DNA from: Luteimicrobium album
GTDB taxonomy: Bacteria; Actinomycetota; Actinomycetes; Actinomycetales; Cellulomonadaceae
Assembly (NCBI RefSeq): GCF_030161555.1
Contig: NZ_BSUK01000001.1
Span: forward strand, 992,001 to 1,056,000
Direction of reading: 5' to 3'
Length of the DNA: 64,000 nt
The stretch's first letter is position 1, and each line of letters opens with the position of its first letter. A program made the position numbers and the translations under genes. This document shows, piece after piece, positions 17,086-26,465 of this stretch. The notes beneath the pieces are model-generated. The model saw only the letters and a list, made by a program, of their open reading frames with translations. It did no database searches and had not been told where the DNA came from.

Positions 17086-18834
17086 CTACGTCGCGGGGAG
17101 GGAGGCGACGGCGTCGTCCACGTCCCTGAAGACGGGCGGCTGCTCGTCCCGGTCGAGCGCGGCGCGGAGCTCTTCCCGCACCTGCCCGACGTCGCGCGCC
17201 ACGGCGAGCCGCGCATCCTGCCGTGCCAGGTCCTTCTGCAGGGTCGCGAGCATCTCGGCCGCGTCGACGTCGACGAAGGGCACGGTCGCGGCGTCGACGA
17301 CGACGAGCCGCGGGTGCTGCTGCGCCACCAGCGCACGGACCGCCGACCGCACCCGGTCGGCGTTCGCGAAGAACAGCCCCGACTCGGGCCGGACGACGAG
17401 CACCCCGTCCACCGGGTGCGAGGGGCGCCCGAGCTGCGAGGCCCGATCCGCGTCGACCCATGCTCCGGCGTCGTCCCGGACGAGCACCGCGACCCGCGCG
17501 TGGGACGCGCGCACGAGGAGCAGGAGCAGCGAGAGGACGATGCCGATCACGAGCCCGGGCAGCGTGTCGAACAGGAGCACGCCGAGCGCGGCGGCGAGCG
17601 CGGCGTAGAAGTCGTCGCGGGCGGCGGAGCCGTAGAGCGTGCGGACCGTCGGGGTGGCGAGGCGCCACAGGCGGCGCAGCGCCGCGACGTCCACGAGCTC
17701 GATCACGGCGGCGATCACGACGGCCGCGAGCGTCGCCTCGGGAAGCGACTCGAACAGCGACGTGAGGAACAGGAGGGTGAGCAGCGTGAGGACCGCGGCG
17801 GTGAGACCGGACACCTGGCTCTTCGCGCCCGCTCCCCCGTTGACGGCCGTCTTGGAGAGCGACCCGTTGACCACCATGCCGGACGCGAGCCCGGAGCCGA
17901 TGTTCGCCGCCCCCATGCCGAGGAGCTCGCGGTTGGGGTCGATGTCGTAGCCCTCGCGCGCCGCGTACGTCTTGGCGGCGCCGAGCGCCTCCGCGAACCC
18001 GATGAGCATGACCCCGACGCACGGGCCGACGAGGTCGGTGTACTGGGTCCATGTCGCGCCGGGGAGCCCGAGCGCGGGCAGCCCGGAGTCGATGTGCCCG
18101 ACGATGTCGACGCCGTGGTCGTCGAGGTGGAAGACCTTGACCGCGAGGACCCCGATGACCGCGACCACCAGCGAGCCGGGGATCTTCGGGGCGACGCGCT
18201 TGAGCACGAGCAGCACGGCCAGGCAGCCGACGGCGAGGGCCGCCGTCGTCCACTGGATGTCCCCGAGCTCGGTGAGGATGTGCCAGAGCTTCTCGAAGAA
18301 GTTGCCGTCGCCCTTGTCGACGCCGAGCGCGGCCGGGACCTGCCCGATGATGATCGTGAGCGCGAGCCCGATGATGAAGCCCTTGAGCACCGGCTCGGAG
18401 ATGAAGGACGCGAGGAAGCCGAGCCGCGCGATCCCGGCGACGACGCACAGCAGCCCCGTCACGAGGGCGACGGCCGTCGTGAGCGTCACGAACAGCGCGT
18501 CGTCGCCCTTCGCGAAGGCTCCCACCACGCTCGCGGACAGGGCCGCCGTCGCCGACATCGGCCCGACGATCAGGTGGCGGGAGCTCCCGAGCGCCGCGTA
18601 GAGGATGAGCGACGGGACCGCGGCGTACAGGCCGACGACCGGCGACACCCCGGCGATCCCCGCGTACGCGAGCGACTCCGGGACGAGCACCGCCCACACG
18701 GTGAGACCGGCGATGACGTCGCCGCGCAGCCACGACCTCCGGTAGCCCTGCAGGGACCCGAAGACCCACCAGGCGCGGGGCGGCGCAGGCGAGGGCGAGG
18801 GAGCGGCGCTGGGGTGCGGGGCGGTCGCGGTCAC
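17086..18834 (-). CDS. SulP-family anion transporter with STAS domain
   Basis: A 582-residue transporter. The SulP signature region is present (LVPESLAYAGIAGVSPVVGLYAAVP), followed by about 10-12 transmembrane segments and a C-terminal STAS domain (about residues 450-570; VVVDAATVPFVDVDAAEML, where a Ser/Thr is expected near the Asp). SulP proteins carry sulfate, bicarbonate or related anions. The GTG at 18834 is chosen because GGGAGGGTGGGG lies just upstream; an upstream GTG at 18873 would add 13 poorly supported residues. It is divergent from the DUF6325/SHOCT/DUF1269 cluster. Confidence 0.9.
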   Translation of the reverse strand: MTATAPHPSAAPSPSPAPPRAWWVFGSLQGYRRSWLRGDVIAGLTVWAVLVPESLAYAGIAGVSPVVGLYAAVPSLILYAALGSSRHLIVGPMSATAALSASVVGAFAKGDDALFVTLTTAVALVTGLLCVVAGIARLGFLASFISEPVLKGFIIGLALTIIIGQVPAALGVDKGDGNFFEKLWHILTELGDIQWTTAALAVGCLAVLLVLKRVAPKIPGSLVVAVIGVLAVKVFHLDDHGVDIVGHIDSGLPALGLPGATWTQYTDLVGPCVGVMLIGFAEALGAAKTYAAREGYDIDPNRELLGMGAANIGSGLASGMVVNGSLSKTAVNGGAGAKSQVSGLTAAVLTLLTLLFLTSLFESLPEATLAAVVIAAVIELVDVAALRRLWRLATPTVRTLYGSAARDDFYAALAAALGVLLFDTLPGLVIGIVLSLLLLLVRASHARVAVLVRDDAGAWVDADRASQLGRPSHPVDGVLVVRPESGLFFANADRVRSAVRALVAQQHPRLVVVDAATVPFVDVDAAEMLATLQKDLARQDARLAVARDVGQVREELRAALDRDEQPPVFRDVDDAVASLPAT

Positions 18835-18965
18835 GTCCCCCACCCTCCCGCGCAGCCCCGGGACGCGGATCACCCGCCAGGGATGAGCCGGACGACGGCG
18901 GCGCGGGTGAGGCTGGGGTCGAGGGGCGCTGCGCCGGCTCCCCGGTCTTCGACGAGAGGAACGCG

Positions 18966-19385
18966 ATGAGCGACACCATCTACGGCCCGGCGGACTTCTA
19001 TGCGATCAGCCTGTCGAACGGCGACGTCGACGACGGCGTGCGGCAGGCCGTCGTCGACCTGCTGGGGAACGACGCGATCACGGTCGTCGACCTGCTCGTC
19101 GTGCGCAAGGGCGAGGACGGCACGGTCGACGCGGGCGAGCTCGCGGAGGGCGTCGTGCCCGGCGTCGACGAGCTCGGCGAGACCGGCGCGCAGCTCGCGA
19201 GCGAGGAGGACGTCGAGGCCGTCGCCGAGCTGCTCGAGCCGGGGAGCGCGGCGCTCGTCGCGGTCATCGAGCACACGTGGGCCCGGGGTCTCGTCGAGGC
19301 GCTCGGCAAGGCCGGCGCGGAGGTCGTGCTCGCGGAGCGGATCCCCGCCGAGGTCGTCAACGCCAGCGCCGATTCTCTCGGCTGA
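18966..19385 (+). CDS. DUF6325-family protein
   Basis: A 139-residue acidic soluble protein with the family pattern ITVVDLLVVRKGEDGTVDAGEL, then LEPGSAALVAVIEHTWA and a C-terminal AERIPAEVVNA. Its function is unknown. Such genes often sit next to SHOCT-domain and DUF1269 genes in actinobacteria, as here, and appear in envelope or stress clusters. The ATG at 18966 follows GACGAGAGGAACGCG. It is likely first in an operon with the next two genes. Confidence 0.8.
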   Translation: MSDTIYGPADFYAISLSNGDVDDGVRQAVVDLLGNDAITVVDLLVVRKGEDGTVDAGELAEGVVPGVDELGETGAQLASEEDVEAVAELLEPGSAALVAVIEHTWARGLVEALGKAGAEVVLAERIPAEVVNASADSLG

Positions 19386-19421
19386 CCCACCCCATCGACC
19401 CGTCGACGAAGGAGCAGACCA

Positions 19422-19759
19422 TGATCGGACGAGCCAGGATCGGACGCGGCGGCCTCATCGGGACCGCCGCCCGCACCGCGGTCATCGCGGGCACCGCGAC
19501 CGCGACCACCGGAGCGGTGGCGCGGCACCAGCAGCGCAAGATGTACGACCAGCAGGCCGCGTACGAGCAGCAGGCCGCGCCCCAGCCCGTCTATGCGGAG
19601 CCCGTCCAGGCGGCACCGGCCCCGGCACAGGTCGAGGCCGCGCCCGCAGGCGGCGGTGACGACCTGTACGCCCAGCTCCAGCAGCTCGGGCAGCTCCACG
19701 CCCAGGGCATCCTGAGCGACGAGGAGTTCGCGCAGGCCAAGGCGAAGATCCTCGGCTGA
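19422..19759 (+). CDS. SHOCT-domain small protein
   Basis: A 112-residue protein. The N-terminal glycine/alanine-rich hydrophobic stretch (about residues 9-32) is followed by a Gln/Pro/Ala-rich linker and a C-terminal SHOCT domain (LYAQLQQLGQLHAQGILSDE, then EFAQAKAKIL). SHOCT modules are short oligomerisation domains found at protein ends. It lies between the DUF6325 and DUF1269 genes, with ATG 19422 behind GAAGGAGCAGACC. No specific role can be assigned. Confidence 0.85.
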
Positions 19760-19769
19760 GGCCGGCGCC

Positions 19770-20252
19770 ATGACCACCTTCACCGTCTGGAAGTACGACG
19801 ACGCCGGCCGCGCCGACGAGGCCGAGAAGATCCTGCGGGACGCCTCGCGCGAGGGCCTCGTGGAGATCCACGACACCGCCGTCGTGTCGTGGCCCCAGGG
19901 TGACGCACGACCCACCACGCACCACGGTCACGAGGACACCAAGAAGGGCACCGGCTGGGGTGCGCTGTGGGGGTTCGTGTTCGGGCTGCTGTTCTTCGTA
20001 CCGTTCATCGGCGCCGCCGCGGGCGCGGCGATCGGCGCCGCGGCCAAGTCGCTGAACGGGCTCGGGATCAAGGAGTCCGACCTCGACACGCTCCGCGCCC
20101 AGATCACGCAGGGCACGTCCGCCCTGTTCGCGGTCACGGAGGGCGCGGACCTCGACCGCCTCGGGGAGCGCGTGCACGGGCTCGGCGGCACCCTGCTCCT
20201 CACGAACCTCACCGACGCCGAGAAGAAGAACCTGCTCGAGGTGGTGGGCTGA
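19770..20252 (+). CDS. DUF1269-family membrane-associated protein
   Basis: A 160-residue protein. The N-terminal soluble region (TTFTVWKYDDAGRADEAEKI) is followed by a glycine-rich hydrophobic hairpin (ALWGFVFGLLFFVPFIGAAA) and a C-terminal soluble region. It matches the DUF1269 layout. It starts 10 bp after the SHOCT gene and is probably in one operon with it. Its function is unknown; a role in membrane stress is guessed only from association. Confidence 0.8.
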   Translation: MTTFTVWKYDDAGRADEAEKILRDASREGLVEIHDTAVVSWPQGDARPTTHHGHEDTKKGTGWGALWGFVFGLLFFVPFIGAAAGAAIGAAAKSLNGLGIKESDLDTLRAQITQGTSALFAVTEGADLDRLGERVHGLGGTLLLTNLTDAEKKNLLEVVG

Positions 20253-20283
20253 CGGCCTCCCCGGCCGTGTCGACGCGCGTCGT

Positions 20284-20880
20284 CTACGCGGCCGGGGTCA
20301 GCGCCCCGAGCAGCGCCAGCACCGCGCGCGTCGTCGAGCGCGCCAGGGTCTCGTCGACGGGCTCGGAGCCCGGCAGGAGCGAGCGCGCCATGATCGGGCC
20401 GACGAGCATGTCGCAGATGAACGGGACGTCGTCGTAGCCCGAGATCTCACCCCGTGCGACGGCGGCCTCGAGGACGTCGGCGACGCGGGCCCGGCGGGGC
20501 AGGATGAACTGGCTGGCGTACGTCCCCGAGAGGACGGGGTCACCCAGGACGGACTCGAGCAGCCCGGACAGGTTCTTGCTCATGAGCGGGTCCGCGAACA
20601 TCGCGACCTCGGCGAGCTGCAGCGCCAGGAGGTCACCCTCGAGCGAGCCGGTCTCCTGCGGGGGCTCCGCCCCGAAGTGCCGCCGGATCACGTCGAACGC
20701 GAGGTGGGACACGTTGCGGTACCGGCGGTAGAACGCCGGCCGCGTGGTGCCGATCTCGCTGCAGAGCGACTCGACAGTCAACTTGGAGAAACCTTCGGTC
20801 ACCATGACCCGTTCCGCAGCATGCAGGAGCGACTCGCGGATCGCTGGGTCAAGAGGACGCCCTACCGGCCGAGAAGACAT
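20284..20880 (-). CDS. TetR/AcrR-family transcriptional regulator
   Basis: A 198-residue TetR repressor. The N-terminal HTH runs from about residue 12 to 60 (TVESLCSEIGTTRPAFYRRY), and a ligand-binding domain follows. The ATG at 20880 is chosen because the upstream extension to 20979 would run through the shared promoter. It is divergent from the AvrD-family gene across 97 bp that contain the palindrome AGACCGGTCT. It probably regulates itself and/or avrD. Confidence 0.88.
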   Translation of the reverse strand: MSSRPVGRPLDPAIRESLLHAAERVMVTEGFSKLTVESLCSEIGTTRPAFYRRYRNVSHLAFDVIRRHFGAEPPQETGSLEGDLLALQLAEVAMFADPLMSKNLSGLLESVLGDPVLSGTYASQFILPRRARVADVLEAAVARGEISGYDDVPFICDMLVGPIMARSLLPGSEPVDETLARSTTRAVLALLGALTPAA

Positions 20881-20951
20881 GCGCACGACGGTACCAACTG
20901 TTCGGCCTGTCACAAGACACCGAGTGGCGTAAATCGTCGATAGCATCAGCA

Positions 20952-20961
20952 AGACCGGTCT
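20952..20961. promoter_or_regulatory. Palindrome AGACCGGTCT, candidate autoregulatory element
   Basis: A perfect 10-bp palindrome 17 bp upstream of the AvrD-family start. It resembles the ACCGGT core of the ARE boxes bound by gamma-butyrolactone receptors. Either of the two TetR proteins in this locus could bind it. The assignment rests only on sequence and position. Confidence 0.4.
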
Positions 20962-20977
20962 GATGAGAGGACATGCC

Positions 20978-21909
20978 ATGCCCGAAGCACTGCACGACGG
21001 ACTCCTGGCCAGCCTCGAGGACCTCCTCGGACCGAGCGAGGGCCGCTACTTCGCGGCCGGCTACCGCAACGTCCGGCACACACTGTCGACTCCCCGACCG
21101 GAGGGCAGCACGCTCACGGCGACCGCGACGGCCCACTACCCGCGCGACTGGTCGACCGACGGGTCGGGCCGGCCCCGCACGCCGCACCTCAGCTCCGTCG
21201 ACGCCGTCGTCCTCACGACCCTCGCGCTCGAGGACGCCCTGGGGCCCGGGGCCGCGCGCCAGTGGGTCCGCGACGTCGAGCTGCGCAGCGGCACCGAGCC
21301 CTGGTGGGACCTCGACACCGTCCCGGTGACGGTCAGCTCCGAGCCCTCCGACGACGGCGCGCGCTACCGCGGGACCGTCGGCAACATCCGGGCCGTCGTG
21401 CACCTGGCGGGCGAGGCCGCCGCCTCGTCCGGCGCAGCCGTGCCGCCCGACGTCGGCCCGTCCGTCTACCACGACGCCTACCGGCGGACCGAGTGCACCA
21501 CGTGGGTCCGCCCGGTCGACCGGGTGGCGCAGGACGTCCGGGCGACGCACGAGTTCGCCGTCGACGGCCCGGACGCCCCGTCCGGCGCGTCCGGGATCGA
21601 GTCGGCCTACCACCCCGCGCTGACGGTCGTCGACTACCTCGTCACGATGGGCCAGCTCACCCAGGTCCTCGTCTACGAACTCGCAGGCACCGCGCGGGCC
21701 GCCGTCGGGAACCTGTGGATGCGCAGCCTGCGCATCCTGGGCGTCCCCGCCCGGCGCCGCTCCCCGTGGCCCTGACGACGACCACGACGCTCGTGCACGA
21801 CCGGCTCGTCACCCGCGGCGGCGCGGGGCTGCACGACGTGCTGGTGCGGTCGGAGTCGTCGAACGGCGTGCACGCGGAGGCCCGCCTCGCGTGGAGCGTC
21901 GCCGCGTGA
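20978..21909 (+). CDS. AvrD-family protein (syringolide-synthase-like), frameshifted
   Basis: The N-terminus LLGPSEGRYFAAGYRNVRH and the overall pattern resemble the Pseudomonas AvrD family, whose founding member makes syringolide signals. The upstream frame stops at 21775. Shifting one base between about 21740 and 21770 continues it as LPVALTTTTTLVHDRLVTRG to a TGA at 21907-21909, giving about 310 residues, the usual AvrD length. That stop overlaps the GTG of the ArpA/ScbR-like gene. Known: AvrD couples a keto-acyl chain to a sugar-derived unit. Inferred: a butenolide-type signal is made here. The family call is from recall of the pattern and needs a profile search. Confidence 0.6.
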
Positions 21910-22496
21910 GCGACGACGACGCCGCGCGCGTCGTGGCGGCGGCCGCGGGCCTGTTCGCCGAGCGCCCGTACGCGGAGGTGCGCCTCGACGACGTCGCGGA
22001 CACCGCCGGGCTGACCGTCGACGAGGTCGTGGCGCGCGTGGGCGACCTCCACGCCGTGGCATCGGCGGTCCTCACGGCCGAGGGCGGCAGCATGCGTGCC
22101 GCGATGGCGGCGGCGCGCGAGCGGTCCGACGACCCCCTGGACGTCCTGGCGACGACGTTCCGCCTCGTCGGGGAGAACATGGCGAGCCGGGTCGAGGTCC
22201 GGGCCGGGATGCGGCTCGCCGCCGAGTCGCACCGGCACTTCCCCGAGCGGCGCATCGACCCGTACCGGACCTGGCGGGCGTTCGTCGTCGGGCAGCTCAC
22301 CGAGGCCACGAAGCGGGGGCTGCTCCGGCCCGGGGTCGACGTCGACGAGGTCGCCTGGCTGCTCGTGTCCGGCGGGATGGGGACGAAGGGCCTGCTGGAG
22401 TTCCGCGGGGCGTGGGACGAGGCCCCGCGCCGGCTCGCGGGGATCGCCGACGCGGTCGTGGGGCTGATCGCGGCCCCCGCGGGCGACGCGTGCTGA
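21906..22496 (+). CDS. TetR-family regulator resembling gamma-butyrolactone receptors (ArpA/ScbR-like)
   Basis: A 196-residue TetR protein. The HTH is somewhat atypical (LDDVADTAGLTVDEVVARVGD). The ligand domain has VEVRAGMRLAAE, FPERRIDPYRTWRAF and a VDVDEVAWLLVSGGMG segment that recall ArpA/ScbR receptors. The GTG start at 21906 overlaps the AvrD-family stop (GTGA), so the two are co-translated. Such pairing of signal-synthase and receptor genes is typical of butyrolactone systems. Another small-molecule-sensing TetR remains possible. Confidence 0.7.
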   Translation: MSDDDAARVVAAAAGLFAERPYAEVRLDDVADTAGLTVDEVVARVGDLHAVASAVLTAEGGSMRAAMAAARERSDDPLDVLATTFRLVGENMASRVEVRAGMRLAAESHRHFPERRIDPYRTWRAFVVGQLTEATKRGLLRPGVDVDEVAWLLVSGGMGTKGLLEFRGAWDEAPRRLAGIADAVVGLIAAPAGDAC

Positions 22497-22604
22497 CGCG
22501 TCACCGCAGGTCAGCGCACCCGAGCGGGTGAAAAATCTCGACGGCCTCCGTTTTGCTTCGTGTTACGGGTTGTCACATATCACAATGGATGCGGCAGCGC
22601 TGTC

Positions 22605-22633
22605 GGCCGAGCGACGCAGGGGGTCGCTCGGCC
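22605..22633. terminator. Hairpin between convergent genes
   Basis: Ten-base arms GGCCGAGCGA and TCGCTCGGCC around a 9-base loop lie between the convergent TetR and MFS genes, fitting a shared terminator without a clear U-tract. The rest of the 145-bp gap (22497-22641) holds an unusually AT-rich stretch at about 22540-22590 and no gene. Confidence 0.5.
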
Positions 22634-22641
22634 TCGGCCTC

Positions 22642-23991
22642 TCAGCTCGCCGCGGCCTGTGCCGGGGCATCCTCCGTCGCCGCGTCCGCGCGCGGACGCT
22701 CGCGCAGGCCCAGGGCGCACAGCGCGCCCACGACGAGGATCGCGGGCATGATCCACAGCGCACCGCGGTAGTCCGAGAGGTCCGGGGTGCCGCTGGGCAG
22801 CAGCCGTCCCGGGACCGCCTCGAGCACGCCGCCGATGATGAAGCAGAACCCGTTGACGATCGCCGACGCGCTGCCGATGAGGCTGGGCGGCACGGACTCG
22901 CCCGCGATCGTGAAGCCCAGCATGTGCGTGCCGGCGAGCAGGCCGACCGCGAACATGACGACCACGCTCACGCCCTGGGACTGAGCCGGGCCGTAGATGA
23001 AGAACGCGACGGCCACCGCCTGCAGGACCAGGCCGTAGACGGACGGCCACTTGCGCGAGTGCCACCGGTTGGAGATCACGTTCACCAGCGGCGCGCCGAG
23101 CGCGAGGCCGAGCCAGGCGAGCGCGGAGAGGATCGCGGCCAGCCCCGCGGACGCACCCCGCGCCGCCTGGACGCGCGGGCCCCACAGGACCCCCACCGCG
23201 AGCATCGTGCCGAACGACGCCCCCGCGAACAGCGCGGAGAGCACGACCTGACGGTTGGCGAAGCACTGGCCGAGGTCGTGCACGATCTCCGCGAACACGT
23301 TGCGGCCCGCGTGCTCAGCCTTCGCGGCCGCGATCTCCTCGGGCGTCGAGACCGGGTTGCGGACGATGAACACGAACGCGACGAGCAGCAGCACGCCAAA
23401 CGCCCCGAACCCCGCCAGGAGCTGCTCCCAGCTCATCGAGCGCAGCAGCGCCGAGATCGCGGGCTGGCTCACCGCCGAGCCCAGGGACGCGAACATCTGG
23501 ACCATGCCGAACATCAGCCCGTACTTGGCCGCGGCGAACCACTTGCCGCCGACGTAGCCGGCCCCGACGCACCCGAACGACGACCCGATCGCCAGCACCA
23601 CCTGCGCGCGAACCAGGGTCCCGAAGTTCGTCGTCGCCGAGTAGAGGAACGCGCCCGCAGTCACGAACGCGACGGCGATCGCGAGCAGCGGCCGGGTGCC
23701 GTAGCGGTCCAGCAGCGAGCCGGAGAAGAACTGGCAGACCGCGAACGCCCACGTGTAGATCGAGGCGGCCAGGCTGACCTGCCCGATCGACAGCGAGGCG
23801 TCGTGCTGGATGTCGGGCGAGACGATGCCGTAGCCCGTCTGGATCGCGAAGAGCCACACCACGAACACCGTGGCGAGGATCCAGATGGTCCACGCCTCGG
23901 GGCCGCCGGGCCGGTCGTGCGGACGCTCCTGGTCGTGCTTGCCGAACATGGAGGTCGTGGCGTGCACGTACCCCGCGTGACCCGTGGACAT
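22642..23991 (-). CDS. MFS transporter (OFA-like)
   Basis: A 449-residue major facilitator protein with about 12 transmembrane segments. The MFS loop 2-3 motif appears as GSLLDRYGTRPLL. Its pattern resembles the oxalate/formate antiporter group. The ATG at 23991 overlaps the guanine deaminase stop (TGATG), so the two are co-expressed. The pairing suggests transport of a purine or related compound, but that is inference. A cytoplasmic C-terminal tail rich in Ala/Glu ends the protein. Confidence 0.85.
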   Translation of the reverse strand: MSTGHAGYVHATTSMFGKHDQERPHDRPGGPEAWTIWILATVFVVWLFAIQTGYGIVSPDIQHDASLSIGQVSLAASIYTWAFAVCQFFSGSLLDRYGTRPLLAIAVAFVTAGAFLYSATTNFGTLVRAQVVLAIGSSFGCVGAGYVGGKWFAAAKYGLMFGMVQMFASLGSAVSQPAISALLRSMSWEQLLAGFGAFGVLLLVAFVFIVRNPVSTPEEIAAAKAEHAGRNVFAEIVHDLGQCFANRQVVLSALFAGASFGTMLAVGVLWGPRVQAARGASAGLAAILSALAWLGLALGAPLVNVISNRWHSRKWPSVYGLVLQAVAVAFFIYGPAQSQGVSVVVMFAVGLLAGTHMLGFTIAGESVPPSLIGSASAIVNGFCFIIGGVLEAVPGRLLPSGTPDLSDYRGALWIMPAILVVGALCALGLRERPRADAATEDAPAQAAAS

Positions 23992-25161
23992 CAGGACTCC
24001 TTCCGAGCGTGGACGAGGCGGCCGCCCGAGTAGGTGGCGGCGACGGTGCGGTCGTCGGACATGATCGACAGCACGAACAGCAGCTCCTCGGTCGACTCCG
24101 CCCGGGCGGAGCGGTACGCGAGCAGCGGCGTCGCGGACGGGTCGAGGACGACGAAGTCCGCCTCCTTGCCGACCTCGAGCGAGCCGATCTTGTCGTCGAG
24201 GTCGAGCGCGCGGGCCCCGCCGAGGGCCGCGAGGTAGAACGACTTGAGCGTCGTGCACGTGAAAGAGCCCGCTGCCGAGGAACAGGTTCGACGTCGGGCA
24301 GTGCGCGATCGCCGTCTGCGTCTCGCTCACCCGGCGCCGCTCGGACGCCGTCAGGTGCACGCCGTGCGCGAGCACCGACCGGCGGCCCAGCAGACCGTAG
24401 TGGTCGTACACGTCGAGGTAGCCCTTGCGCTCCGGGAACAGCGAGTGCACCCACTGGATCTCGCCGAGGTTCTCGGACACGTGCGTGTGCACGAAGGTCC
24501 CCGGGTGCTCCTTCCACAGCGTCCCGGCCGCCTCGAGCTGCTCGGGCGTGCTCGTCGGGGCGAACCGCGGCGTGATCGCGTAGAGCTGGCGCCCCTTCCC
24601 GTGCCACTTCTCGATCAGGGCCTTCGAGTCGTCGTAGCCCGACTGCGCGGTGTCGAGGAGCGCGTCGGGGGCGTTGCGGTCCATCAGGACCTTGCCGCCG
24701 ATCATCCGCGTGCCGCGACGCTCCGACTCCTCGAAGAACGCGTCCACCGACTGTGGGTAGACCGCGCAGAAGGTCACGGCCGTCGTCGTGCCGTTACGGA
24801 GCAGCTCGTCGAAGTACACGCGCGCGACGTCGGCGGCATGGCCGGCGTCCGCGAACCGCTGCTCCTCGATGAACGTGTAGTGGTTGAGCCAGTCGATGAG
24901 CTGGGAACCGAACGCCCCGATGATGCCCGTCTGCACGTAGTGCACGTGCGTGTCGATGAAGCCGGGGCAGATCACGGAGCCCGGCAGGTGCGCGACCTCG
25001 ACGCCGTCCGGGACGTGCTGCTCGGTCTCCTCGTACGGGCCGAACGCCGTGATGAGGCCGTCCTCGCTGACGACGAGCGCGTCCTCGATGTCGACGAGGG
25101 CGTCGTCGGAGTGGAACGGGTCGGCCTTGAACGAGACGGCGTGCCCACGAACGGCGGACAC
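23991..25161 (-). pseudogene. guaD: Guanine deaminase-like amidohydrolase with internal deletion
   Basis: The amidohydrolase features of GuaD are clear: GFIDTHVHY (metal HxH), NHYTFIEEQRF, VHTHVSENLGEI and AHCPTSNLFLGSGLF. Directly after GSGLF the frame changes, and the sequence resumes at TTLKSFYLAALGGARALDLD, through to the C-terminus RLVHARKES. In E. coli-type GuaD about 45 residues lie between these blocks, including the metal-binding Asp (TD[IV]GAG motif). That segment is absent here (junction about 24255-24265), so the product as sequenced should be inactive. The GTG start at 25161 follows AGGAAAC. It is coupled to the MFS gene. Confidence 0.75.
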
Positions 25162-25359
25162 GTTTCCTGCGGGAGATATCTGACCTCCTCGGTGCGCACC
25201 GGGAGTGCTGGGACCGGTGCCGGCCGTCGAAGCGGGTGGTGCGGACCACTCCAGCGTGACGCCACCTGCGGGAACGCGCCTCATCACCGGCGGATGATCT
25301 GCGCACGCCGCCGAGGCACCCCGGACGCGCAGCGCGGGCGGCGGTGGTAGGACTGCCTC

Positions 25360-26339
25360 ATGCCGGCGGCCACGCGACCCGCGATCGCCTGGTCCTGGCG
25401 CAACGCCGGGCTCGGTCTCGCCTATGCGGTGCCGGCGGTCGTCGTCACCGCGGCCGACCCCTCTGCCGGGCTGGCCTGGGCCGTGGGCGTGCTCCCCGCG
25501 GCGGCGCTCGGGCTACCGGGCCCGCGGCGTGCGCGCGTGGTCGTCGTGGTCGTCGGCGCCCTGGCCGGTGTCTCGATGGTGCTCGGCTCGCTCGTCTCGG
25601 GGACGCCCGCGCTCGCCGTCGCGACCGTCCTCGCGCTCGCCGTCGTCGTCGCCCTCACGACGGCGAACCCGCGTCGGCGTCTCGCGCCCCTCTCGCTCGC
25701 CCTCGGACTACCGCTCGTCGGTGCCGGGCTGAGCGAGGACCCCGCGTCCGGGGTGGGCGCGGCACTGCTCATCCTCGCCGGCTCGGTCTACGCGTGGCTC
25801 GTCTCGCTGCTCTGGCCGGGCGGCGCCGCGCGGGCCGGGCGCCCCGCGCCGTGCCGGCGCGGGCGGCCATGCTGCGCTACGGGCTGCAGATCGGGGTCGC
25901 GGGTGCGGGCGCCGCGGCGATCGGGCTCGCGTCCGGCTTCGACCACCCCGGCTGGGCCTGCACCGCGGCGCTCCTCGTGAGCCGGCCCGACGAGGGCGCC
26001 CTCCACGCCCGCAGCGTCGGCCGCGCGGCCTCGGTGCTGCTGGGCGCGCTCGTCGCCTGCGGGCTCGGGGCGCTCGACCCGCCCAGCGGGGTGGTGGCCG
26101 GCCTGGCCGCCGCCGCCCTCGCCGGAGTGTGCGCCACCGTGGGCAGCCGCTGGTACGTCATGCCGTTCTTCTCGACGACGATCGTCCTGTCGATGCTGGT
26201 GGCGCGCGGCGACGAAGGCACCGGGCACTGGTTCGCCGAGCGCGTCGGCGAGACGCTCGTCGGGATCGTGCTGGCCCTCGCGGCGGCGTGGGTCGCCTCG
26301 CGCCTCGCACCCCGGCGGCACGCGGCACCGAGCTCCTGA
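25360..26339 (+). CDS. FUSC-like membrane protein, frameshifted
   Basis: A hydrophobic protein of about 325 residues. The first half has several transmembrane helices (VLPAAALGLPGPR, ALAVATVLALAVVVALTTAN). A one-base frame break at about 25835-25860 separates it from the second half, which holds the more typical FUSC/aromatic-exporter part (RYGLQIGVAGAGAAAIGLAS, FFSTTIVLSMLV, GETLVGIVLALAAAW). It is probably an aromatic-acid or drug efflux-type protein. The ATG is at 25360, and it stands alone between the guaD and MFS genes. Confidence 0.7.
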
Positions 26340-26465
26340 GCGCGGCAGCCCCGCACCACGGCGCGCGCGTCCACGCTGCCGCTGCCACGATGAGTTCGAC
26401 GTGCCCGCCGAGGGGCGCGCGGGAGGGGGCACCATGTCCACCGCGGTGCTCGGCGGGCGGCAGGC

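Noticed and set aside
17314..18969. A 551-codon plus-strand frame opposite the SulP gene
   Set aside because: Arg/Glu/His-rich shadow of a clear transporter; no domain.
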